Source: CAZHUM01 sp046484045
Lineage (GTDB): Archaea > Thermoplasmatota > Thermoplasmata > Halarchaeoplasmatales > Halarchaeoplasmataceae
Length of the DNA stretch: 10,642 bases
Direction of reading: 5' to 3'
NCBI GenBank assembly: GCA_046484045.1
Contig: JAWOBZ010000084.1
Location: 1 to 10,642, forward strand
Under the pieces are notes generated by a model, which was given only the letters and a program-made list of their open reading frames with translations, did not search any database and was not told the DNA's origin. Both the position numbers and the translations under genes were made by a program. Of this stretch, positions 1 through 7,012 are shown in pieces (within the stretch, counting starts at the first letter, position 1; every line of letters begins with the position of its first letter).

Positions 1-315
1 CGCTTGGATTTCATAGAAGAGATGAACGAAAAATTCAGGGAGAGAAGGGACGTTATAGTGAAACGGCTCAACGATATGCCGGGCATCGACTGCTTGAAAC
101 CCAGAGGTGCGTTCTACGTGTTCCCTTCCTTCGATCACGACCTGTCTTCCGAGGAATTCGCGATGAGGTTACTGAAGAACAACGTTTTGGCGACTCCAGG
201 CAGTGCCTTCGGTCCCACCGGTGAAGGTCACATGCGTTTCTCCTATGCAAATTCCACGGAGAATATTGACAGAGCCATGGACATAGTCCAGGAACTGGTC
301 CATGGACTGGATTGA
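1..315 (+). CDS. Class I/II PLP-dependent aminotransferase, C-terminal fragment
   Basis: Only the last 104 codons are present; the reading frame is open to the left edge, so the gene starts outside the window and the Schiff-base lysine is not visible. Seen: the PRGAFYVFP segment, then TPGSAFG and GHMRFSYA about 40 residues later. In fold-type I aminotransferases of the AspC family these form the small C-terminal domain. The Arg of the MRFSYA motif is the conserved residue that binds the substrate alpha-carboxylate. The family transfers amino groups between an amino acid (aspartate, aromatic or alanine type) and 2-oxoglutarate in the cytoplasm. The substrate cannot be assigned from this part. 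The gene ends 35 bases before the first glycosyltransferase on the same strand; co-transcription is possible, but a functional link is not evident. Confidence 0.9.
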   Translation, partial: RLDFIEEMNEKFRERRDVIVKRLNDMPGIDCLKPRGAFYVFPSFDHDLSSEEFAMRLLKNNVLATPGSAFGPTGEGHMRFSYANSTENIDRAMDIVQELVHGLD

Positions 316-350
316 CTTTCCCCGTACAGATAACAGACGGCTGATCACAT

Positions 351-1622
351 ATGACGCGATTTGAAAAGAAGAGAAAACAGAAGATAAAGGCCTTGTTCGT
401 CACCGAGTCATTCCCACCCGAGAGTTACGGTGGGGGTGAGATATCATGCTCTCTATTGGCCCAAGCTCTTGCAGGGCGTGATGAAATGGAGGTGACTGTT
501 TTGACGTCTAAGGTCGAAGGAGAGGAGGAGTTCGAGAAAAGGGGTAAAGTGAAGGTGATCCGGAGATTGAAGACCGGAGGAAGCCGCAGTTCTTTCAAAG
601 GCAACCTAAAGAGAAGATTTTCTTTTAAAAGAAGTGTAAAGAAAGAACTCGAAAAGATGGTAGAAAACTACGACTTGGTGCATTTCTTCAACATCACCAG
701 CATCGTGGACGTCCAAAAACCGAGCTTCGCTACGATCAACTCCTACGTCAACTTCTGCCCGAAAGGTAATCTGTTTTACAAAGACGAACATGTGTGTAAT
801 GGATGCGCTTCGATAAAATTTATGGGATGTATAACGAATTCAGAATACGTAGGAGGATATAAACTCAACCCGTTTTTAAAGTACAATCCTTTCTTCTGGT
901 TGGCCATCTATTTAGATTATTTGAAAAGGAAGAAAGGCCTGAAAGACGTGGACCACTTCTTCAGTCTGAGTGGGTTCATAGACGGCCTTCTCACGGAAAA
1001 GGGAGTTCCCCCAGGGGATATCACAAAAGTACTGAACATGCCCGATATAGAAAAATCCGATGGAGTACTGGATCTACCAAAGAATGGCGTGAATGTTTCT
1101 TTTATCGGTCAGCTGAGCAAGATAAAAGGTGTTGCGCTGCTGATCACGTCCTTCAAAGAGCTGGACAAGGATGCAAATCTTATCATCGTAGGTGATGGAC
1201 CAGAGAGGGAAAAGTTGGAAGGGATGGCAGCCAAGAATCCAAATATCATGTTTTTTGGTGAGGTGGGTCATGAACTCATCCACTCTATTTACGAGCAGTC
1301 GGATGTGATCGTCCTCCCCTCTCTATGGCCTGAACCATTATCTCGAGTCTTGTTGGAAGCCGCTTATTTCGGGAAACCGGTTGTCGCCACGGACGTAGGT
1401 GGTAGCCCAGAAGTGATAAAACACGGGTATAACGGGCTACTGGCTGAGCCGGAAGTTGATGATTTACGGAATAAACTCAGATACATCATAGATGAGGGTG
1501 AAAAGAGAAAGCTCATGGAAAAAAACATGAAAAAATACTACAGAAAAAATTTATCTAAAGATAAGATATTGGATAAGATGATCAAAACTTATAAACTCAA
1601 GCTCGGAAAAAATTATGGTTGA
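351..1622 (+). CDS. Glycosyltransferase family 4 with four-cysteine cluster
   Basis: Predicted cytosolic GT-B retaining glycosyltransferase of 423 residues, normal for GT4. The N-terminal Rossmann domain begins with KALFVTESFPP and the glycine-rich YGGGEISCSL (about 14-36), which in the family lies near the acceptor and donor phosphate. The C-terminal domain begins near residue 247 (VSFIGQLSKIKG, then LIIVGDGPE) and contains the EX7E motif at E328 to E336 (EPLSRVLLE), followed by GKPVVATDVGGSPEVI; these residues bind the nucleotide-sugar donor. C136, C149, C152 and C160 form a cluster in the N-domain, a pattern seen in a subset of GT4 enzymes and possibly metal-binding (inference). A basic stretch at 76-101 may favour membrane association. 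The ATG at 351 is the only plausible start, with a weak Shine-Dalgarno-like GGCTGATC just upstream. It is the first gene of a GT4-GT4-GT2-flippase run. Donor and acceptor sugars are unknown. Confidence 0.9.
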   Translation: MTRFEKKRKQKIKALFVTESFPPESYGGGEISCSLLAQALAGRDEMEVTVLTSKVEGEEEFEKRGKVKVIRRLKTGGSRSSFKGNLKRRFSFKRSVKKELEKMVENYDLVHFFNITSIVDVQKPSFATINSYVNFCPKGNLFYKDEHVCNGCASIKFMGCITNSEYVGGYKLNPFLKYNPFFWLAIYLDYLKRKKGLKDVDHFFSLSGFIDGLLTEKGVPPGDITKVLNMPDIEKSDGVLDLPKNGVNVSFIGQLSKIKGVALLITSFKELDKDANLIIVGDGPEREKLEGMAAKNPNIMFFGEVGHELIHSIYEQSDVIVLPSLWPEPLSRVLLEAAYFGKPVVATDVGGSPEVIKHGYNGLLAEPEVDDLRNKLRYIIDEGEKRKLMEKNMKKYYRKNLSKDKILDKMIKTYKLKLGKNYG

Positions 1623-1660
1623 AAGTCCGATCTATAACCTTGATATTTGAGATGTGGAAC

Positions 1661-2788
1661 ATGAAAATATTGATGATGACCGATGAACTTCCTGAAGATA
1701 TATTGAATTTCAACATCGACTTGATTATCAATGCCAGATATCTTTCGGAAAGGGGACACGGTGTTTATCTGCTTTCTCACTGCGGCGGGAGGATATCTGA
1801 TGATAAATTCCGCCACATCCCACTCGGTACTGGTCGAGGGAGCGCTAAAGACTCCATGGGATCATTTCTTGTAAGGAATTCTACGTTTTTCCCAGGTGCA
1901 CTAAAGGTCATGGATAAAATAAAACCCGATTTGATATTGTGCATCGGGGCTGGCCAACTTCTGACCACGTTCATCACGGGAATATTGTTTTCGAAATTGC
2001 AGGGGGTACCCGTGGTGAGCGAGTGGCGGGGTTCTGACCTGTTATTAAAAAATTCTGCGGTCAGAAAGGCGCTCAAAAAAATGATACTCAGTAATTCTGA
2101 TTTGAATATAATAAGGTCCGAGAACATGCGTAAAATGGCAGTTGATCTAGAGCCAGATGTTGAGCTAGTCATCTTGCCCAGCAAAGGCATCGACATGGAT
2201 AGATTCAGACCAAAATCTACATCCCACTCATCCACAGATGGCGAAGTGAAGGTACTGTATGCCGGCAGGCTGCATGAGTTGAAAGGGCTCAACTATCTTA
2301 TCAGGGCGTTCTCAAGGGTCAGAAAGAAGTATCCAGGAGCAGAGCTTTTGATCGTTGGAGGTGGAGCTCTAAAGGATGAACTAGAGGAATGGGCCGTCAA
2401 GGAAGGTGTTGATGAAGACGTCAAATTTACCGGCGAAGTAGAGCATTCAGAACTGATCAAATATTACCAAAGTTCGGATATCTTCGTACTCCCCAGTCTT
2501 TCAGAAGGATTGTCCAACGTGATAATGGAAGCAATGGCATGCGGTTTACCCGTGATCGCTACTGATGTGGGAGGTAACCCCGAACTGGTAAAACATGAAA
2601 GAGGGGGTTTGATAGTTAATGCGAAGGATATACCGAGTTTACAAAGATCGTTAGGACGGTTATTGGATGACCCTGAACTTAGAGGGAAAATGGGTAAATT
2701 CAACAGAAAATACATACAGAAATTTAACCAAGATTCCGTTCTTTCGAAAAAAGCTGAATTATTGGAGAAGGTGGTCGAAAGTAAATGA
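1661..2788 (+). CDS. Glycosyltransferase family 4
   Basis: Predicted GT-B retaining glycosyltransferase. With the ATG at 1661 the protein has 375 residues and begins MKILMMTDELPED, the usual first beta strand of GT4. The frame is open upstream to a TTG at 1619 that overlaps the previous stop, and to an ATG at 1652. These would add 14 or 3 residues with no family resemblance, so 1661 is preferred, although translational coupling from 1619 cannot be excluded. The C-terminal domain shows VLYAGRLHELKG (about 198-209), LLIVGGGALKDEL, FVLPSLSEGLSNVIME with the EX7E pair E282 and E290, then GLPVIATDVGGNPELV: a complete donor-binding site. No cysteine cluster as in the preceding paralogue; the N-terminal halves differ clearly, so the two probably add different sugars. 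The last codon overlaps the next gene by four bases (ATGA). Specificity is unknown. Confidence 0.88.
   Translation: MKILMMTDELPEDILNFNIDLIINARYLSERGHGVYLLSHCGGRISDDKFRHIPLGTGRGSAKDSMGSFLVRNSTFFPGALKVMDKIKPDLILCIGAGQLLTTFITGILFSKLQGVPVVSEWRGSDLLLKNSAVRKALKKMILSNSDLNIIRSENMRKMAVDLEPDVELVILPSKGIDMDRFRPKSTSHSSTDGEVKVLYAGRLHELKGLNYLIRAFSRVRKKYPGAELLIVGGGALKDELEEWAVKEGVDEDVKFTGEVEHSELIKYYQSSDIFVLPSLSEGLSNVIMEAMACGLPVIATDVGGNPELVKHERGGLIVNAKDIPSLQRSLGRLLDDPELRGKMGKFNRKYIQKFNQDSVLSKKAELLEKVVESK
2768..2776 (+). promoter_or_regulatory. Ribosome binding site of the GT2 gene
   Basis: AAGGTGGTC inside the end of the upstream GT4 gene closely matches the archaeal anti-Shine-Dalgarno complement (GGAGGTGATC). 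It sits eight bases before the ATG at 2785 and supports that start and coupled translation at the ATGA overlap. Confidence 0.6.
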
Positions 2789-3654
2789 GAGAAGTAAGTG
2801 TGGTCATACCTACATACAATAGGTCTAAGAAGCTAAAAAGAGCTGTAAAAAGTGTGTTGAATCAGACCTACCCTCACTTCGAATTGATCATAGTTGACGA
2901 TAATTCCACCGATGATACAAAACAAGTCGTAGAGGACTCTCGAGTCAAAGACGAGCGGATAAGATACCACAAAAACAAAGTAAATTTGGGGGGAGGGGGC
3001 ACTCGAAACAAAGGCATCGAGCTCAGCAGGAACGATTTTATCGCCTTCCTCGATGATGACGACCAGTGGTTACCTACCAAGCTTGAGAAGCAGGTAAAAG
3101 TTTTGAAAGATACTACCCACGACTATTGTGGCGTTTACACGGGACTTATTAAGATAAGAAAAGGTGAACCGATATCTGAGAAGATGATCTATCGAGAAGG
3201 AAACCTTTTTGAGGACCTGCTCTGGGAAAATATCATAGGCAGCACATCGGTCATATTGTTAAAAAAAGAATGTTTAATGGACGTGGGAGGCTTCACCGAG
3301 AATCTACCCGCCTCGCAGGAGCTGGAACTGTACCTACGCCTTTCGGAGAAGTACAAGTTCAAGTGCATAGCTGAACCACTAGTCAGGTATCACATCCATC
3401 ACAAAAACCGGATAACCAGCGATTATTCCAAGAAAATAGTTTCGAAGAAATACATATTTGATAAGTACAAGGACTACATCACCTCGGATCCTGGGTTACA
3501 CGCAAGATACCTTTACGAGATCGGTTATCAAAGGTACATGAACGGGGATAAACAAGCGGCGTTGGATTCGTTCAAACGTGCCTTTTACCTCTCACCTTTC
3601 GGGATAAAACATTTAATCAGAAAGATACTCTCTAAGCTCGTCCTCGGGATTTGA
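2785..3654 (+). CDS. Glycosyltransferase family 2 with C-terminal TPR-like helices
   Basis: Predicted GT-A fold inverting glycosyltransferase of 289 residues. Seen: VSVVIPTYNRSKKLKRAVKSVLNQTY at the N-terminus, the nucleotide-binding DDNSTDD at about 38-44, NLGGGGTRNKGI at 68-78, and the metal-binding acidic run D90-D93 in FLDDDDQW. The usual ED motif carrying the catalytic base appears as SQELELYLRL (177-186), with E179 where most members have Asp. Residues about 239-272 (ARYLYEIGYQRYMNGDKQAALDSFKRAFYLSP, abridged here by position) look like one tetratricopeptide repeat, followed by a basic helix; such tails occur on GT2 enzymes and may serve protein contacts or membrane docking (inference). 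The ATG overlaps the stop of the upstream GT4 gene, and AAGGTGGTC at 2768-2776 is a good ribosome binding site, so translation is probably coupled. It probably adds one sugar to the same lipid-linked chain. Confidence 0.9.
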   Translation: MREVSVVIPTYNRSKKLKRAVKSVLNQTYPHFELIIVDDNSTDDTKQVVEDSRVKDERIRYHKNKVNLGGGGTRNKGIELSRNDFIAFLDDDDQWLPTKLEKQVKVLKDTTHDYCGVYTGLIKIRKGEPISEKMIYREGNLFEDLLWENIIGSTSVILLKKECLMDVGGFTENLPASQELELYLRLSEKYKFKCIAEPLVRYHIHHKNRITSDYSKKIVSKKYIFDKYKDYITSDPGLHARYLYEIGYQRYMNGDKQAALDSFKRAFYLSPFGIKHLIRKILSKLVLGI

Positions 3655-3696
3655 TCACAAAATCGAGGGATCCAAAAAAACGGGATAGATAAAACC

Positions 3697-5148
3697 ATGG
3701 CTAAAAAATTGTACAAGGACCTGATAAGCACCAGTGGTACCTATCTAATAGTCAGTCTTATCAGTATCACTATCGGGATCGCGTTCCCACGTTTGCTAGG
3801 ACCTGATGAATGGGGACTTTGGTCGATAACAGCCGGACTGATCGGCATGGTAGGCCCCGTTGCCCAGATGGCCATGAGCACCACACTGGTCACGTATATC
3901 TCCAAGTACAAAAAAGATAAAGAAAAGGTAACGACTTTGATAAACTCGGCCTATTTAATCGCGGTCCTATCAAGTCTGTTGGTAGCTCTGTCCATCATAG
4001 CTTTAAGCGGATATCTGGCAGAGTCGGTGTTTGAAGATAGCAGGTTGGGGATTTTTTTCCTATCTGGCTCTGCGATCATATTTTTTGAACAGCTCAACAT
4101 AATCAACCGAGATTATTTTAGAGGATTCAAGGATTTCAAGAAGTACAACCTCCTGAAGATAGTACCTTCTTTATCGGTACTGATCGTCGCGTTGGCGCTG
4201 TTCTTTCTTTTCTCCTATAAGGCGATATTCTTCGTTTATGCACAAGTGGGTGTCTTCGCCGTGATATTCCTAACGGTCCTTTTCTATCTGCTTCGATACG
4301 AATCCACTTTTAAACCGTTCAAAGGACCGAACAAGAAAGCAACTATCACCGTGCTGAAGTTCGGCGTACCGTTGATATTCACCATGACCTTCGTGAAGTT
4401 GATGAAATCTATGGACAGGGTGTTGGTGGGTTACTTTTTAGAGGCCGCCGACGTAGGTGTTTACTCCGTCGCGGCGGGTATCCCCTTGATGATAGGCAGC
4501 ATGTTGGCCCCGGTCAGTATAGTTCTCCTCCCGACCTTTTCAGAAAGAAAAGCGGAAGGGATCTCTTCTTCAACCTTGCTGGGTGAGATACTCTCATTTT
4601 TACTTTTTATATCGATACCGTTGACCGTGATCTTACATTTTTTCAGCGGGGAAATACTCCGGTTCATATATGGGACAGAGTACCTCGGAGGGGATATGGT
4701 CTTATCCATAGCCGCCCTGGAGATATTGTTGTTCGGCGGCTACGTGCTGTTTAGAACGTCCATCCAGGCAACGGAAAAAACGGGCAAACTGGCCTTGGCC
4801 ATAGGCGTGTCCGCGCTGTTGAATTTCTCTCTGAACCTCGTGCTGATACCTTTGTTGGGCATCGAAGGTGCTGCCGTCGGGACTGTCGCGTCCTTCTTCT
4901 TGTTGTTCTTACTGACGATATATATGGTGAACAGAAATTACAAGATAGATTTTAACGCTATGAATTTGAAGGCCATAAGTGCCCTAGCCGTCATCTTGAC
5001 GATCCTAGGTTACGTTTTCAGTTACACGTTCAGCGGTGTGATCTCGATATTCATGTGCGCCGCTGTTTTCGCCCCGATATGGTTCGCCCTGGTACACATC
5101 TCCTCCCCAAGGTGGTATGAGGTGATGATCGATTATATCTTTGGATGA
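3697..5148 (+). CDS. Lipid-linked oligosaccharide flippase (Wzx/MATE-like)
   Basis: Polytopic membrane protein of 483 residues with about 12-14 hydrophobic segments, the usual size of the polysaccharide biosynthesis/MVF-MATE superfamily. Characteristic parts are the N-terminus (KDLISTSGTYLIVSLISITIGIAFPRLLGPDEWGLW), the central KSMDRVLVGYFLEAADVGVYSVAAGIPLMI (about 237-266), and ATEKTGKLALAIGVSALLNFSLNLVLIPLLGIEGAAVGTV (about 358-397); only fragments are quoted. Members move undecaprenyl- or dolichyl-phosphate-linked glycans across the cytoplasmic membrane. It lies 42 bases after the GT2 gene on the same strand, so it is probably part of the same transcript and exports the product of the three upstream GTs (inference). 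No strong ribosome binding site precedes the ATG; a GGGAT 13 bases upstream is the only candidate. Substrate is unknown. Confidence 0.9.
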   Translation: MAKKLYKDLISTSGTYLIVSLISITIGIAFPRLLGPDEWGLWSITAGLIGMVGPVAQMAMSTTLVTYISKYKKDKEKVTTLINSAYLIAVLSSLLVALSIIALSGYLAESVFEDSRLGIFFLSGSAIIFFEQLNIINRDYFRGFKDFKKYNLLKIVPSLSVLIVALALFFLFSYKAIFFVYAQVGVFAVIFLTVLFYLLRYESTFKPFKGPNKKATITVLKFGVPLIFTMTFVKLMKSMDRVLVGYFLEAADVGVYSVAAGIPLMIGSMLAPVSIVLLPTFSERKAEGISSSTLLGEILSFLLFISIPLTVILHFFSGEILRFIYGTEYLGGDMVLSIAALEILLFGGYVLFRTSIQATEKTGKLALAIGVSALLNFSLNLVLIPLLGIEGAAVGTVASFFLLFLLTIYMVNRNYKIDFNAMNLKAISALAVILTILGYVFSYTFSGVISIFMCAAVFAPIWFALVHISSPRWYEVMIDYIFG

Positions 5149-5204
5149 ATTCTATGATGAGCGTATGATACTTGACAGCGGCCGGAAGTTCCAGGGATGC
5201 GTCT
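5149..5204. other. Short convergent intergenic region
   Basis: Fifty-six bases between the ends of the flippase (plus) and the GT-C gene (minus). A GC-rich patch with CGGCCG and GGAAGTTCC lies at about 5178-5192, and on the plus strand a run of five T follows at about 5208-5212. The T run could end the plus-strand glycan transcript as archaeal terminators do, but the signal is weak. No terminator is visible for the minus-strand gene. Confidence 0.3.
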
Positions 5205-6800
5205 CTATTTTTCCCACAAATAAACATCTATCTTGACGTATTCCTCGTGCAGAGTATTGTTGTATCCCTCGTCCATTTTGACACTGATCGATCCACTATC
5301 TCCTCTCGCATGTGACATGACCACCCACACTCTATCGTATCCCTCCGTTATGGATTCCAGCTCTTCGATATGGGTCTGATTTATCTCTATATTTTTACTG
5401 AGTGTTCTGGGCCTCCTGGGTCTGGTCTCATAGGGGAACGAACGCTTTTCAAGGTCATCCCTTTCCGAGTAATAGTTGAAGCAGAGCTCTGTAAAACCCG
5501 CACTGAATATGACTAGGTCTCCTTCCCGGGCGTTATCGTCTATGTAGTTTGCCGTATCTTCCCATTGTTCTTTAACCGGTGTTGTGTAATAGATCCCCAT
5601 GCTCAAGGCGGATAAGATGATGATCGAAATCACGAACACGCCTTTGATTTTTTTCTTATCAAGTTTCAAGATACAAAAAGCCGCTAGAAGGTAGAATCCC
5701 AGGGACGCGGTGATGGTGTATTTTGCAGGACCGTATATCGGTTTCCATACAAGTGATAAAAAAAATGGGATAATATTGGGTATAGCTATCCACAGGGTCA
5801 ATAGGTAACCTTCCTTATTTTTATTTAACGAACCGACCCATCCCCTCGACCCACCCCACCACGAAGATCGCGTTTCTTCTTCGGACGTATATCGAGACCC
5901 GTTTACATCCATTCTCTCCCTGCTCCATCTGTAGATACAGAGAACGAAGGCCAGGACGAACAAAATGAACAGCAGAACGTGTCCAGAATATCTGATGAAA
6001 ACACGGATGATCGTTATCACGGTGGGCTCCGAGATCCAGCCCAATCCTTCACCGCTCTGTATGCTCCTAGCTTTGCCTAGGTAACCTGCCAATAGGGGTA
6101 TAAAAGAGGCAAACAATACGGTCTGCAGCATCACCCATTTTTTGATAGAAGGTTTTATTTTGCTCTCTTTGCTCATGACAAATGTGAAAAGAAAGGTATT
6201 CTGGGCCACTATTATAAAGATACCAAACGGATGGGTGTAGAACAAGAGCACTGAAGAGATCAGGTAACCCGCCGCTCTTAACCGAGACCATTCTTTTTTG
6301 ACCATTATCAGAAAGTAAAACATGGAAAGGGCGGAAAAAAAGGCCAGCATACTGTACATACGGACTTCTTGTGACTGCCACACATGGAATTGGGATAGGG
6401 CCAGTATCAGGGCGCTCAAGAGACCGATCCTTTCATCAAAGAGTAGTTTTCCTATCTTGTATAGAACGAAAACCGACAGGACCCCGAATATCACTCCGGG
6501 TATGCGAAGGGCCAACTCCGAAGTTCCAAAGATCCTCAACCAGAAATGTAGAAAAAAGAAATAAAGGGGTCGGTAGCTCACTTCATAGATCTGAGTCAGT
6601 GATAATTTAGCTCTCTCGAGGGAATATATCTCATCCAGCCATAAACTCTCCCCGCTGAGGTTGTATATTCTCAGCACAAAAGAAACACCCAGCAGGATGA
6701 TCATCGACGTATGCCAAGGGGTGAATGGATGCTTCCTTTCCAATGTTTCGAGGTGATCTTTCACCCACTTTGAGATCTGGTGAAATTTATTTCCCTTCAT
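5205..6800 (-). CDS. GT-C membrane glycosyltransferase (PMT/ArnT-like, GT39-type)
   Basis: Predicted integral membrane glycosyltransferase using a polyprenyl-phosphate sugar on the outer side of the membrane. Seen: a basic N-terminus, a first membrane segment at about 31-47, then the loop motif SLWLDEIYS with the D56-E57 pair that in the PMT_2/ArnT group carries the catalytic acid, RPLYFFFLHFW, the family-typical WQSQEVRMYSMLAF (141-154), and about nine more hydrophobic segments. Residues about 405-531 form a soluble C-terminal domain (QWEDTANYIDDN, GDLVIFSAG) common in archaeal and bacterial relatives. A hydrophilic loop at about 291-331 rich in Ser, Trp, Gly and Arg is unusual. Start: the frame is open to an ATG at 6848 without any ribosome binding site, whereas the ATG at 6800 has a near-perfect one; 531 residues result. 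It is convergent to the flippase gene and probably acts in the same surface glycan pathway. Confidence 0.88.
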   Translation of the reverse strand: MKGNKFHQISKWVKDHLETLERKHPFTPWHTSMIILLGVSFVLRIYNLSGESLWLDEIYSLERAKLSLTQIYEVSYRPLYFFFLHFWLRIFGTSELALRIPGVIFGVLSVFVLYKIGKLLFDERIGLLSALILALSQFHVWQSQEVRMYSMLAFFSALSMFYFLIMVKKEWSRLRAAGYLISSVLLFYTHPFGIFIIVAQNTFLFTFVMSKESKIKPSIKKWVMLQTVLFASFIPLLAGYLGKARSIQSGEGLGWISEPTVITIIRVFIRYSGHVLLFILFVLAFVLCIYRWSRERMDVNGSRYTSEEETRSSWWGGSRGWVGSLNKNKEGYLLTLWIAIPNIIPFFLSLVWKPIYGPAKYTITASLGFYLLAAFCILKLDKKKIKGVFVISIIILSALSMGIYYTTPVKEQWEDTANYIDDNAREGDLVIFSAGFTELCFNYYSERDDLEKRSFPYETRPRRPRTLSKNIEINQTHIEELESITEGYDRVWVVMSHARGDSGSISVKMDEGYNNTLHEEYVKIDVYLWEK

Positions 6801-6801
6801 T

Positions 6802-6811
6802 GATACCCTCC
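6802..6811 (-). promoter_or_regulatory. Ribosome binding site deciding the GT-C start
   Basis: On the minus strand GGAGGGTATC lies one base before the ATG at 6800, with six bases between GGAGG and the ATG. It differs from the ideal GGAGGTGATC at two positions. The longer alternative start at 6848 has no such site, so 6800 is taken as the start. Confidence 0.75.
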
Positions 6812-6917
6812 AAATCTTCGAGTTTATTTTAGGTTTTTCATTTTTCATAAGGTTTTACTATCCATGTCCAGCCAGATCAGCGGCCCAACTTTATCAAGAA
6901 CAGTATTATCTCCATTA

Positions 6918-6941
6918 CATATAATTAGCCATATAATTAGC
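6918..6941. repeat. Two perfect tandem copies of a 12-bp repeat upstream of phoU
   Basis: CATATAATTAGC occurs twice head to tail (6918-6929 and 6930-6941), followed by a looser copy of the AT-rich half (CTATATATTATGC at about 6944-6956). The repeats lie in the divergent region between the GT-C gene and the phosphate regulator, roughly 70-95 bases before the phoU ATG and about 40 bases upstream of its likely TATA box. An operator for a transcription factor is a reasonable inference; the region otherwise holds no gene. Confidence 0.7.
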
Positions 6942-6974
6942 ACCTATATATTATGCTTCCTTGTAAATAGTTTT

Positions 6975-6990
6975 GGGAAAATCTAAATAG
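6975..6990 (+). promoter_or_regulatory. Likely BRE/TATA promoter of phoU, leaderless
   Basis: GGGAAAATCTAAATAG: a purine-rich BRE-like stretch followed by a TATA-like TCTAAATAG (6982-6990). Its centre is about 26-27 bases before the phoU ATG at 7013, so transcription would start at or next to the ATG and give a leaderless or nearly leaderless mRNA. The heptamer TAAATAG also occurs 20 bases upstream (6964-6970), which could be a second element. A GTGAGATC just before the ATG is a weak ribosome binding alternative. Confidence 0.5.
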
Positions 6991-7012
6991 ACGGCTCGTT
7001 TATCGTGAGATC

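Noticed and set aside
1619..1660. TTG start at 1619 for the second GT4 gene, overlapping the previous stop
   Set aside because: It adds 14 residues without family similarity; MKILMMTDELPED from 1661 is the normal GT4 N-terminus. Coupled translation remains possible, so the alternative is noted in the gene entry.
1777..2292. Minus-strand open frame of 171 codons within the second GT4 gene
   Set aside because: It lies antisense to a well-supported gene, has no recognisable motif and no ribosome binding site that I could see; a shadow frame.
6322..6610. Plus-strand open frames inside the GT-C gene
   Set aside because: Low-complexity Arg/Ser-rich translations antisense to a membrane protein with clear motifs.
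6801..6848. Longer N-terminus of the GT-C gene starting at 6848
   Set aside because: No ribosome binding site precedes it, while the in-frame ATG at 6800 has a strong one at proper spacing.
6849..7012. CRISPR-like array suggested by the tandem 12-bp repeats
   Set aside because: The unit is too short, there are no spacers, only two exact copies exist and no cas gene is near.
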